A stretch of 64,000 nucleotides of DNA from Variovorax sp. PBL-H6 (GTDB taxonomy: Bacteria > Pseudomonadota > Gammaproteobacteria > Burkholderiales > Burkholderiaceae_C), in assembly GCF_901827155.1 (NCBI RefSeq), contig NZ_LR594659.1, forward strand, positions 2,852,001 to 2,916,000, written 5' to 3'. The position numbers and the translations under genes were made by a program. The notes beneath the pieces are model-generated. The model was given only the letters and a program-made list of their open reading frames with translations, searched no databases and was not told where the DNA came from. This document shows positions 51,179 through 59,424 of this stretch, piece by piece (within the stretch, counting starts at the first letter, position 1; each line of letters opens with the position of its first letter).

Positions 51179-52099
51179 ATGAACGCACTCGCCCCGCAGC
51201 GCTCCGCCGTCGAAGCCCCCATCGGCCCGCCGCCCCCCGCACCCGACCTGCCGATACCGCCTTCACCGCCTCCCGCACCTTCACCTCCGCCCGAGGGAGA
51301 CCCGCCGGCGGCCGATCCGCCGATGACCGAGCCCGGCGCGCCGGCGCCGGTGGCCGACCCGCCGCCCGGCGCTTCAGCGCTCGGCCGCCTCCACGCGCGG
51401 CGCCTGCGCGAGATGTACCGCTCGGCCGGCTGGCCCTGTTGCGACGAGATCGAGGTCGAACTGCTGGCCGCCGGCCTGCTGGAGCGCGTGCGCTGGCCGC
51501 AGGGCCACGAGACGCTGCGCGTGAGCGATGCCGGCATCGCCCACATCGCAGGGAGCCTGGTCGTCAACCGCGCGGCGCTCTCGCGGCACGAAGCGCTGGT
51601 GGAGCAGGTTGCGCGCGAGATGACGCGCGCCGGGCGGGTCGCGTGGCGCGGGCTGAGCCTGCGCGCACGGCTACCGGCCGCAAAGGAGGGTGACAAGCCA
51701 CGCTGGTGCCTCGCACGGCCCGACGTGTTCTCGATCCGCAACACGAGCGTGGAGGCCTATGCGCAACCCGTCGTCCACGAGGTGAAGGTCAGCCGCGCCG
51801 ATCTGCTCGGCGACCTGCGCAAGCCCGACAAGCGCGCGGCCTACCTCGATGTGGGCGGCGAGTGCTGGTACGTCTTGGGCTGCGATGCCAAGGGCCGGCC
51901 CATTGGCGAGCCCGAGGAGGTTCCGCCGGAATGCGGCGTGCTGGTCGCGCAAGGCGCGCGGCTGGTGGTGGCACGCGCGGCCGTGCACCGCGCCCAGCCG
52001 CGCCTGCCATTCAGCGTCTGGATGGCGCTGGCCAAGGCGCAGCCGGTGTCCGGCTTCGACGACGAATCGCAGGATCTGCTGGCAGGCGTCGAAGGCTGA
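51179..52099 (+). CDS. MmcB-like PD-(D/E)XK nuclease-fold protein
   Basis: The 306-residue protein has a proline-rich disordered N-terminus (1-65), a helical region (LHARRLREMYRSAGW; LLERVRWPQGHE) and a C-terminal domain with an acidic PDVFSI and the signature HEVKVSRADLLGD. The ExK in that context is the PD-(D/E)XK nuclease active site, and KVSRAD recalls the MmcB DNA-repair family. It likely acts on damaged or branched DNA, but its substrate is unknown. It stands alone at the edge of the RTX island, on the opposite strand. Confidence 0.6.
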   Translation: MNALAPQRSAVEAPIGPPPPAPDLPIPPSPPPAPSPPPEGDPPAADPPMTEPGAPAPVADPPPGASALGRLHARRLREMYRSAGWPCCDEIEVELLAAGLLERVRWPQGHETLRVSDAGIAHIAGSLVVNRAALSRHEALVEQVAREMTRAGRVAWRGLSLRARLPAAKEGDKPRWCLARPDVFSIRNTSVEAYAQPVVHEVKVSRADLLGDLRKPDKRAAYLDVGGECWYVLGCDAKGRPIGEPEEVPPECGVLVAQGARLVVARAAVHRAQPRLPFSVWMALAKAQPVSGFDDESQDLLAGVEG

Positions 52100-52106
52100 A
52101 CTCTCT

Positions 52107-52559
52107 TCAGGAGCCGCGCCTGACCGGCACCGCGCGGCCGAGCGGGGCAGATCCGCCGTCCTCGCCATCTTCCTCGTCGTCGCCCACGTCGTCGTCGAGG
52201 TCGTCCGAGTCCCCGGCCAACTCACCGGCCGTCGCGGCAGCCGGGTCGTCGACCGCATCCGTCACGTCGCCCACGTCGTAGGGCACGGTGCCGATGCGGT
52301 CGGGCAGGATGTCGGCATCGTCCGATGACGCCGTGGTGTCGGCCGACGCACGCTCGCCGGTGCCCGTGGAATCGGAGTCGCTGTCGTGCGAGATGGGCAG
52401 CGCGCCTTCGGCGCTCCCGTCGGGCACGGCCCTGCGGCTGCCGTCGGTCTGCACGTCGCTGCCGCTGTCGCTGGTGTCGCTCGGACCGAGCGAATCCACG
52501 TCGGTGCCGCGAGGCTCCGCCGGCGCGTGCTCGCCGCCCAAGATGCTGCTGGTGGCCAT
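52107..52559 (-). CDS. Acidic intrinsically disordered protein
   Basis: From ATG 52559 the 150-residue product starts MATSSILGGEHAPAEPRG and is dominated by Asp, Ser, Gly and Ala, with an acidic run (DDLDDDVGDDEEDGEDG) near the end. No fold or family is recognised. A near-perfect AAGGAGG lies 7 nt before this ATG, which decides it over an ATG at 52583 and supports real expression. It converges on the nuclease-like gene and is 106 nt from the oxidase stop. Confidence 0.65.
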   Translation of the reverse strand: MATSSILGGEHAPAEPRGTDVDSLGPSDTSDSGSDVQTDGSRRAVPDGSAEGALPISHDSDSDSTGTGERASADTTASSDDADILPDRIGTVPYDVGDVTDAVDDPAAATAGELAGDSDDLDDDVGDDEEDGEDGGSAPLGRAVPVRRGS

Positions 52560-52665
52560 GATGGTCCTCCTTGTCGATGGCATGGCTCGACTCTGCGCGG
52601 CGGCACCGCGTGCCGTGTGGGCTGCGGCCGACGCCGCATGTCGGCCAGCGTGAGGTCGGGTGCCT

Positions 52666-55197
52666 TCAGCCCAGCAGCAGCGGCAAGCCCTGCACGAGAA
52701 GCAGGCCGACGAGGCCCTGCAAAGTTGCGCAATGCCAGAGGGGTAGCGCGTTGTCGAGCGTCGACCGCGCCTGCGGCTGCAGGCGTCCGGTCAAGGAGCG
52801 CGCCAGCAGGTAGCCGCCCATGAGCATCAGCACCGCCACATGCAGCCCCTGGTAGGCGAGCAGCATCGCAACGGTGGCGCTCCAGGCCTGCGCCTGCGGG
52901 TTCAGGCCGGCTTGCGCCTGCGCGAACAGGTCGATGCCGAAGGCACCCGCCACGCATGGCATGGCGAGCGCCACCTGCAGGCGCAGCATTCGCTGGCCCT
53001 GCGGGTCGGCGCCGCGCAGCCGCCGCGGCGCCGTCGCCATCAGCAGTGAACCGATGCCGAGCAGCGCGGCCGACGCCCAGGGCCAGCGCAAGGCCGGCAG
53101 TGCAGCGCCGGGCGGCGGGCACGTGTCGGCCGCCATGGCGACATGCACATGCGCATACGCGAAGGAGGCGAAGACCGTCATGTCCACCACCACGAGGACG
53201 AGCGTGGCCCACCGCGAATGCGAGTCGGCGAGGCGGCGGCTGCCCGCGGGCAGCTCCACGCCTTGCGCTACCTCGGCATGCGGGCGCGGCGGCGGCAGGT
53301 CCGTGGCCCAAAGCCAGCGCAGCACCGCCACGATCGCGACCGCCCCAAAAGCAAAGGCGGCAACCGCCAGCTCGACGGTCAGCAGCAGGAAGAAGCCCGC
53401 CGTGCCGATGGCAGCCAGCAACGGCCACCAGCCGTCGGTGGGCAGGCGCAGCAGGTGCAGCGGGCGCGCATCGACGATGCTGGTGACCAGCGTCTCGCGG
53501 CCGCCGAAAACGGTGCCGGGCAGCCAATGCCGTCCATCCTCGACCTCCCGAGGGAGCGACGGCTGGTCCCACAAGGGCTCGCGCGACACCAGCTGCGGGA
53601 TGCTCCGCACACCGTACTCGCGCAACGGCAGCCATTCGAGGGTGCCGGCCCGCCACGGGTTGCCGTGGTCCTTCTCCGGCCGTCGCAGCGTGCGCGCCGC
53701 GTCGACGATGAACAGCAGCACGCCGGCAGCCAGCACGAAGGCGCCGGCCGTGGACAACAGGTTGAGCGCGTTCCAGCCCAGGTCGCCCGGGTAGCTGTGG
53801 ACGCGCCGCGGCATGCCCAGCAGGCCCGCGATGTGCATGGGAAAGAAGGCCAGGTTGAAGCCGCCGAACATCAGGCCGAAGACCCAGCGGCCCCAGTGCT
53901 CCGAGAGGCGATGGCCGTTGAAGACGGGCGCCCAATAGTAGAAGCCCGCGAACAGCGGAAACACCATGCCGCCGATCAGCACATAGTGCAGATGGGCGAC
54001 GATGAAGTAGCTGTCATGCGCCTGCCAGTCGAAGGGCAGAACCGCCACCATCACGCCCGTCAGGCCGCCCAGCACGAAGATGAAATGAAAGCCCAGCAGG
54101 AACAGCGTGGGCGTGTTCGGCCGCACCTCGCCGCGCCACAAGGTCGCGATCCACGCGAACACCTGCACGCCACTGGGAATCGCGACCAGGAAGCTCGCGG
54201 CCGACGTGACCGTCATCGCCAGGTCACCTACGCCCGCGGCGAACATGTGGTGCATCCAGAGCGCGAAGCTCACGAGCCCGACGCCGGCAAGCGCGGCCAC
54301 GATCGCGCGGTGGGCCACCAGCCGCGTGCCCGCGAGCGCGGGGATCATCATCGAGACCATGCCCGCGGCGGGCAGGAAGATGATGTAGACCTCCGGATGC
54401 CCGAAGAACCAGAACAGGTGCTGCCACAGCAGCGGATCGCCGCCGCGCCCGGCGATGAAGAAGGGCCAGTCGAAGGCGCGTTCCAGTTCGAGCAGCGTGG
54501 TCGCGGCGATCACCGCGGGAAAGGCGAAGACGATCATCAGCGCCGTGACCAGCATCGCCCAGGCGAAGACCGGCATGCGCATCAGCGTCATGCCCGGCGC
54601 GCGGGTGAAGAGAATGCCGATGATGAGCTCGATGGCGCCCGCGATGGCCGAGATCTCGATGAAGCCGATGCCCAGCAGCCACCAGTCGGCGCCGCGTCCG
54701 GGCGAGAACTCCTTGCCGGTGAGTGGCGGGTACATGAACCAGCCGCCATCGGGCGCCTCGCCGAAGAACAGCGTGCAGAAGAAGACCAGCCCGCCGATGG
54801 CATAGGCCCAGAAGGCATAGGCCGACAGCCACGGAAAGGGCAGGTCGCGCGCACCCAGCATGCCAGGCAGCAGGTAGACCGCCACCGCTTCCACGATCGG
54901 CACGGCGAAGAGGAACATCATCACCGTGCCGTGCATGGTGAAGAGCTGGTTGTAGGTCCGCGGCTCCACCAGCGCGTTGTCGGGCACGGCCAATTGCGCG
55001 CGCATCACGAGCGCGAGCACACCCGCCAGCACGAAGAAGAGCATCGCGGTCGCGATGTAGTACACCCCGATGCGCGTGTTGTTGACGGCCGAGAGCGCCC
55101 TCCAGCCCTGCGGCGCCTGCCACGCGCGCTCGAGCGCCTCGCGTTCGCCTGCGGGCCGGGGAAGGGCGGAGGGCAGCTCGCTCATCTCCTCGCTCAT
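52666..55197 (-). CDS. Cytochrome c oxidase subunit I-III fusion
   Basis: In the 843-residue protein, residues 1 to about 560 are subunit I: haem a ligand region TMHGTVMMFLF, the CuB/cross-linked tyrosine and D-channel glutamate motif GHPEVY (near 266), the CuB histidine pair WMHH (near 316) and haem ligands HDSYFIVAHLHY. Residues about 590-843 are a subunit III-like domain of several helices. The fusion is the caa3-type CoxA-CoxC arrangement. The start overlaps the coxB stop by 4 nt (ATGA). No assembly genes (ctaG, sco, haem A synthase) are in the window, so assembly depends on other loci. Confidence 0.92.
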   Translation of the reverse strand: MSEEMSELPSALPRPAGEREALERAWQAPQGWRALSAVNNTRIGVYYIATAMLFFVLAGVLALVMRAQLAVPDNALVEPRTYNQLFTMHGTVMMFLFAVPIVEAVAVYLLPGMLGARDLPFPWLSAYAFWAYAIGGLVFFCTLFFGEAPDGGWFMYPPLTGKEFSPGRGADWWLLGIGFIEISAIAGAIELIIGILFTRAPGMTLMRMPVFAWAMLVTALMIVFAFPAVIAATTLLELERAFDWPFFIAGRGGDPLLWQHLFWFFGHPEVYIIFLPAAGMVSMMIPALAGTRLVAHRAIVAALAGVGLVSFALWMHHMFAAGVGDLAMTVTSAASFLVAIPSGVQVFAWIATLWRGEVRPNTPTLFLLGFHFIFVLGGLTGVMVAVLPFDWQAHDSYFIVAHLHYVLIGGMVFPLFAGFYYWAPVFNGHRLSEHWGRWVFGLMFGGFNLAFFPMHIAGLLGMPRRVHSYPGDLGWNALNLLSTAGAFVLAAGVLLFIVDAARTLRRPEKDHGNPWRAGTLEWLPLREYGVRSIPQLVSREPLWDQPSLPREVEDGRHWLPGTVFGGRETLVTSIVDARPLHLLRLPTDGWWPLLAAIGTAGFFLLLTVELAVAAFAFGAVAIVAVLRWLWATDLPPPRPHAEVAQGVELPAGSRRLADSHSRWATLVLVVVDMTVFASFAYAHVHVAMAADTCPPPGAALPALRWPWASAALLGIGSLLMATAPRRLRGADPQGQRMLRLQVALAMPCVAGAFGIDLFAQAQAGLNPQAQAWSATVAMLLAYQGLHVAVLMLMGGYLLARSLTGRLQPQARSTLDNALPLWHCATLQGLVGLLLVQGLPLLLG

Positions 55198-56129
55198 TTC
55201 AGCTGCGCCAGCCAGGCGGCGATGGCCTGCAGGCTGTTCTCGTCGATGCGCTCGTGTGACGAAGGCATGCGCGCGCCGGGCTTCAATTGCTGCGTGTGCG
55301 CCACCCAGCGCGCCAGGCCATCGGCATCGTTCGGCAAGAGCCCGGCACCCAGGTACAGGCGGCTGCCCACGTGGGTGAGGTCAGGCCCCAGGCGGCTTTC
55401 CTCGCTCACGCCGCGCACGGCGTGGCAGGCATTGCAGCGGTGCGCGAGGAAGGCGTCCCGTCCGCGCTCGAGCGCGGGCGTCGCCGGTGGCGCGGCCGGT
55501 CGTGCCTGCATCGTGAGCCAGGCATCGAAGGCCGGGGGCGGTTCGGCCACGACTTGCAATGCCATGCGCGCATGCTGGTCGCCGCAGTACTCGGCGCAGG
55601 CGCCGCGCCAGAGTCCCGGGCGATCGGCCTGCAACTGCAGGTGCTGCATGCGACCCGGCACCATGTCCATCTTGCCGCCGAGCGCCGGCACCCAGAAGCT
55701 GTGGATCACGTCGGCGCTGGCGAGCGCGAGGTACACCGGCCGGCCGACCGGAATGCGCAGCTCGTTCGCACCCGCGACCTCGTGGCCGGTGGCCGGGTCG
55801 CGGTAGCGCAGCTCCCACCACCACATGTGTCCGGTGACGGCGACGATCAGCGCATCCCTGGGCGGCGCCACCCGCCAGGGCGGCTTGTGCCACTCGCTGT
55901 AGACGAAGAGGGCGGCGAGCACGGCGCCCGGAAAGGCCAGGCCGCCTCCGAGCACCCACCCGCGCGCATTCACCCGCCCGCGGCGGCGGCGGACCGCGAG
56001 TGCGAGCAGCGCCATGACGCCCGCGAAGATCAGCGTTGCGCCCGCAACAAGCACGCCGGTCACGCCTAACAGCGTCTCGGCCACCGGCCCAGCCGCGTGC
56101 AAGGCTGACTGTGCGTGAACGCCGCTCAT
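55194..56129 (-). CDS. Cytochrome c oxidase subunit II with fused cytochrome c
   Basis: The 311-residue protein has two N-terminal transmembrane helices, a cupredoxin domain with the CuA site C-x3-C-x3-H-x2-M (CAEYCGDQHARM near residue 180; WWWELRY upstream) and a C-terminal cytochrome c domain (CNACH near 231, axial Met in ARMPSS). This is the caa3 subunit II layout, letting the oxidase take electrons from its own tethered cytochrome. ATG 56129 overlaps the preceding cytochrome gene stop; the frame open to 56363 has no similarity. It is followed directly by the subunit I-III fusion gene. Confidence 0.92.
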   Translation of the reverse strand: MSGVHAQSALHAAGPVAETLLGVTGVLVAGATLIFAGVMALLALAVRRRRGRVNARGWVLGGGLAFPGAVLAALFVYSEWHKPPWRVAPPRDALIVAVTGHMWWWELRYRDPATGHEVAGANELRIPVGRPVYLALASADVIHSFWVPALGGKMDMVPGRMQHLQLQADRPGLWRGACAEYCGDQHARMALQVVAEPPPAFDAWLTMQARPAAPPATPALERGRDAFLAHRCNACHAVRGVSEESRLGPDLTHVGSRLYLGAGLLPNDADGLARWVAHTQQLKPGARMPSSHERIDENSLQAIAAWLAQLK

Positions 56130-56533
56130 TCGAGTGCCAGCAGGTAGGCGGCCATGTCGCGTGCCTGATCGGGGGAGACGCCCATCGCCGGCATCAGGGT
56201 GTCGGGCACCAGTGCTTTCGGCTGGACGATCCACTGCGCCAGCAGGTCGGGCCGGTTCGGCACCTCGCCCGCGATGTAGCTGCGTCGGCCGAAGCTCGCG
56301 AGCGCCGGTCCCATTCTTCCGCGGGCCGCAGGCACCTCGGGGATGGCATGACAGCTGCCGCATTGGTACTGGCCCAGCAGCGCCTGGCCGCGCAGCCGCT
56401 GCGCGGGTGGGGCATCGGCGTAGGGCAGACCGCTTTCCCTGACGCAGCCGGTTGCCAGCGCCAACGGGACCAGCGCCAGCAGCAGCGCGGTCCGTGGGCC
56501 GTGGCGGTCCAGCGAGAGGGCCATGGCGGGCAT
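56126..56533 (-). CDS. Monohaem cytochrome c lipoprotein
   Basis: The 135-residue protein has a lipoprotein signal (lipobox LATGC near residue 27) and one haem site CGSCH, with a probable axial Met in LMPAMGVS. It precedes coxB with a 4-nt ATGA overlap, so it is likely an electron donor or extra subunit of the caa3-type oxidase. ATG 56533 (MPAMALSL) or 56524 are both possible starts. The frame further upstream reads into the divergent dihaem cytochrome gene and is rejected. Confidence 0.85.
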   Translation of the reverse strand: MPAMALSLDRHGPRTALLLALVPLALATGCVRESGLPYADAPPAQRLRGQALLGQYQCGSCHAIPEVPAARGRMGPALASFGRRSYIAGEVPNRPDLLAQWIVQPKALVPDTLMPAMGVSPDQARDMAAYLLALE

Positions 56534-56602
56534 TCTGGGGGTGGGAATTGGCGCTGCGCCGACAGTGCGGCGCTGTTGTGCGTCGGACAATGCCGCCAGT
56601 CC

Positions 56603-57436
56603 ATGCGAACCTTCAAGACCGTCCTGCTCACGTCCGCGGTGCTTGGCCTCGTCGCCGCGGCCGGTGCGGCAGCGGTGGTGTACGGCGGGCTCTACAACGT
56701 GGCGGCGACATCCCAACACATCCAGCCGGTGCATACGGTGCTCGAAACCGCGATGCGCCAATCAGTCCGGCTGCGTGCCCGTGCCATCGAGGTGCCGCGG
56801 CTGGACGACCCGCAACTGGTGATGCGCGGCGCGGCCTGCTTCCGCGCCAAGTGCCAGCAATGCCACGGTGGCCCCGGGGTGGCGCAGGGCGACATCGGCA
56901 AGAGCATGCAGCCGCTGCCCGGCCCGCTGGTGGATGCGCGCCATCACTGGAAGTCGCGAGAGCTCTATTGGGTGACGAAGCACGGCATCAAGATGAGCGG
57001 CATGCCGGCTTGGGAATACCGCCTCGCGGAGGAGGACCTGTGGGCGGTGGTCGCGTTTCTCGAGCGCCTGCCCGACCTGACGGCGCGGGACTATGCCGAG
57101 CAGACGGAGGGGCCGGCAACCTGCGGCCCGGGCGAAGCAGTGACGAGCGGCACACTGGGCGACGCGCGGCGCGGCGCGCAAGCGCTGCACCAGTACGCGT
57201 GCAATGCGTGCCACAGCATTCCCGGCATCACGGGGTCTTCGGTCCATGTCGGCCCGCCACTCGATGGCATCGCGCGCCGCACGATGATCGGTGGCCGCTT
57301 CGCCAACACGCCCGACAGCATGGTGCGCTGGCTGCGCCGCACGCACGAGGTCGATCCGCGCACGGCGATGCCGGAGATGGGCGTGACCGAGCAGGACGCG
57401 CGCGACATCGCGGAGTTCCTGTCGACGCTCGATTGA
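56603..57436 (+). CDS. Dihaem cytochrome c, membrane-anchored
   Basis: The 277-residue protein has an N-terminal uncleaved anchor (about 8-30, VLLTSAVLGLVAAAGAAAVV) and two cytochrome c domains: CQQCH near residue 83 and CNACH near 203, each with a downstream methionine (KMSGMPAWE; AMPEMGVT). It is divergent from the oxidase genes across a 69-nt shared promoter region and probably passes electrons to the oxidase. ATG 56603 begins MRTFKTVLLT; the frame open upstream to 56036 overlaps the oxidase genes and is rejected. Confidence 0.88.
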   Translation: MRTFKTVLLTSAVLGLVAAAGAAAVVYGGLYNVAATSQHIQPVHTVLETAMRQSVRLRARAIEVPRLDDPQLVMRGAACFRAKCQQCHGGPGVAQGDIGKSMQPLPGPLVDARHHWKSRELYWVTKHGIKMSGMPAWEYRLAEEDLWAVVAFLERLPDLTARDYAEQTEGPATCGPGEAVTSGTLGDARRGAQALHQYACNACHSIPGITGSSVHVGPPLDGIARRTMIGGRFANTPDSMVRWLRRTHEVDPRTAMPEMGVTEQDARDIAEFLSTLD

Positions 57437-57475
57437 ATTTGCAGCTTGCGGCCGCGTGTGGCCGTCAAGAGGCGA

Positions 57476-57883
57476 TCAGGTCGTGTAGTCGCCGCTGGCT
57501 TCGGGCTGGAACGAAATCTCGGTCACCCGGGCGCTGCCCTCGGCGCCGCCGGGCAATGTCCAGTGCGCCGTGGCGCCGAGGCGCAGGCCGATGAGGCTGA
57601 TGCCCACGGGCGACAGCACCGAGACGAACCCCGATGCAGGATCGGCGTCGTGGGGATAGCAAACCACAAGCTTGCGGCGCTCGCCCGAGCGCGCGTCGAC
57701 GACCGTCACTTGCGAATACATGGTCACGATGTCAGACGGGACCTCGCGCGAGCGGATCACGTCGGCGGACTCGAGCAGGGCCTCGAGTATCGAATGATGC
57801 GGGGACGTGTCGAGCAGCTTGGCGAGGCGGGCGTGATCGAGTTCGGTGAGCGTGCGCTCGCCGAGAAGAAGCGTGGTGGACAT
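57476..57883 (-). CDS. rnk: Rnk, nucleoside diphosphate kinase regulator (GreA/B-type)
   Basis: The 135-residue protein has a short helical N-terminus (LTELDHARLAKLL) and a GreA/GreB C-terminal domain: VTMYSQVTVVDARSGE, LVVCYPHDADP and GFVSVLSPVGISLIGLRLG. It lacks the full coiled-coil tip of Gre factors, as in Rnk. Rnk-like proteins bind RNA polymerase and influence nucleotide pools. ATG 57883 has GGAG 6 nt upstream and fits family starts; a longer frame to 58036 has no similarity. Confidence 0.88.
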   Translation of the reverse strand: MSTTLLLGERTLTELDHARLAKLLDTSPHHSILEALLESADVIRSREVPSDIVTMYSQVTVVDARSGERRKLVVCYPHDADPASGFVSVLSPVGISLIGLRLGATAHWTLPGGAEGSARVTEISFQPEASGDYTT

Positions 57884-58334
57884 GAAGCACTCCAATCGAA
57901 TGGCGGACGCGCTGCACAAGGCAAAGGCGCTCGCGAATGCGCGGGGCTGGGGCCCGGCGATCGATGGTTGCGCTAAAGAAGGGAGAAGGGGGATCGCCGG
58001 GCGGAGGAGGGTGCAGCCGACACGTGCTGCCCGCACGGCTTGGTGCCCTCTGCGCGGGCCACCCGAAGCACGCTCGCGCGCATGACGCGCATGGCAGCGT
58101 CGAGGCGGAAGTGGGTGAAGACCGAGATGGGCATCGGACCATTCTAGGCCGGGTTGGCGTCATGACGCAGATGCGGGGACTCCCTCGATTGACAAAGCCC
58201 CAAGTCCTATTAATAATTCTTTCGCCATCTGACGTTTTCGCGTCGAGGAGGCGGCTCACATCACTTGGTACGGCGAGCCCGAGAAGTCCCATAAAAAGTC
58301 CTATTGACCCATTGTTAAGTCAGGAGACATCCGC
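57884..58334 (+). other. Intergenic region with DctP promoter and repeated AAGTCCTATT
   Basis: No gene is supported; only short frames occur. It holds the promoter described separately (58189-58217) and two copies of AAGTCCTATT (58202-58211, 58296-58305), the first between the -35 and -10. GGAG lies about 9 nt before the ATG at 58335. Confidence 0.6.
58189..58217 (+). promoter_or_regulatory. Sigma70 promoter of the first DctP gene
   Basis: TTGACA and AATAAT are separated by 17 nt (11 of 12 consensus positions). Predicted transcription start is near 58224, leaving a leader of about 110 nt. The decamer AAGTCCTATT lies between the hexamers. Confidence 0.75.
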
Positions 58335-59390
58335 ATGCGCATCGTATCGTCCCTTCTTGGCCTCGTCCTGGCCGCAGGCACGGCTGCCACTCCGATCATG
58401 GCGGCGGCACAGGCTGCCGCGCAGCCTATCGTCCTGAAGTACTCGTCCTACCATCCACAGACCATCTGGTTCACCAGCAAAGGGATCAACCCCTGGATCG
58501 CCGAGGTCGAGAAGGCAACCCAGGGCCGCGTGAAGATCGAGACCCTGCCCAAGACGGTCGGCACGCCGGCGAGTGCCTTCGAGGTGGCTCGCGACGGGCT
58601 GGCAGACATGTCGATTGTGATTGCCGGTTACACACCCGGGCGCTTTCCCCTGGCGGAGATGGGCGAGCTGCCCTTTGCCGGCGATGACGCATCGACGATG
58701 TCCCCTGCGTTCGACCGCATCTACCGCAAGCACTTCGCCAAGGCCGAAGAGTTCAAGGGCGTCGAGGTGCTGAGCATCTTCACGATCTCGCCCGGTCATA
58801 TCTTCACCACCAAGCGGCAAGTCAAGACCTTCGACGACCTCAAGGGACTGAAGCTGCGCAGCCCGGGCGCGACATCGACCCGCTCGCTCACGCTGATGGG
58901 CGCCGTGCCGATCCTGAAGTCGTTCACCGAGGCGCACGAGATGCTGTCCACCGGCGCGATCGACGGCAGCCTCATGCTCAAGGAGACCGTGAAGTCCGGC
59001 AACGCGGTCGACTTGCTGAAGTACGGCACGCTGGTGCCTGGCGGGGTCTTCAATGCCGTGCTGGCCGTGGTGGTCAACGCCGACAAGTGGAAGGCCATCC
59101 CGGAAGCCGATCGCAAGGCCATCATGTCAGTCTCGGGCGAAGCCATGGCCCGTCACATGGGCCTCGCCTACGTCGAGGCCGACAAGGAAGCCGTCGGACT
59201 CATGACGCAGGCCAAGTACGTCGTCGAGACGGCCAGCCCTGCGCTGATGGCGGACATGAAGAAGGCGCTCGCGCCGCAAGAGTCCGAGTGGGTCGAGCGC
59301 GCCAAGAAGAAGGGCATTGCCGACCCGATGGCCGTGCTCAACGAGTTCCGCCAGGAGTCCGTGAAGCCCAGTGTCGCGACGGCGCGCTGA
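58335..59390 (+). CDS. TRAP transporter substrate-binding protein DctP, type A (1)
   Basis: The 351-residue protein has a signal peptide (about 1-27) and the TRAP receptor pattern: IVLKYSSYHP, WIAEVEKATQGRVKIE, ADMSIVIAGYTPGRF and DLKGLKLRS, whose arginine usually binds the substrate carboxylate. DctP receptors pass organic acids to a DctQM permease, which is not in the window. It is much closer to the last receptor (62946-63977) than to the middle two. It ends 34 nt before the flavin oxidoreductase gene, so both may share the upstream promoter. Confidence 0.92.
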   Translation: MRIVSSLLGLVLAAGTAATPIMAAAQAAAQPIVLKYSSYHPQTIWFTSKGINPWIAEVEKATQGRVKIETLPKTVGTPASAFEVARDGLADMSIVIAGYTPGRFPLAEMGELPFAGDDASTMSPAFDRIYRKHFAKAEEFKGVEVLSIFTISPGHIFTTKRQVKTFDDLKGLKLRSPGATSTRSLTLMGAVPILKSFTEAHEMLSTGAIDGSLMLKETVKSGNAVDLLKYGTLVPGGVFNAVLAVVVNADKWKAIPEADRKAIMSVSGEAMARHMGLAYVEADKEAVGLMTQAKYVVETASPALMADMKKALAPQESEWVERAKKKGIADPMAVLNEFRQESVKPSVATAR

Positions 59391-59424
59391 ACGGCATCCC
59401 TCATCGCAACGGAGACTTTCTTCC

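Noticed and set aside
50763..51182. Short plus-strand frames between the RTX relic and the nuclease-like gene
   Set aside because: 60-66 codons, no ribosome sites, no family resemblance, and differing composition along their length.
53143..55806. 887-codon plus-strand frame opposite the oxidase genes
   Set aside because: Arg/His/Gln-rich antisense translation of membrane-protein codons; not a protein family.
57732..58292. 186-codon minus-strand frame across the rnk upstream region
   Set aside because: Overlaps rnk in another frame, Arg/Pro/Ser-rich and without a family; rnk has its own ribosome site and start.
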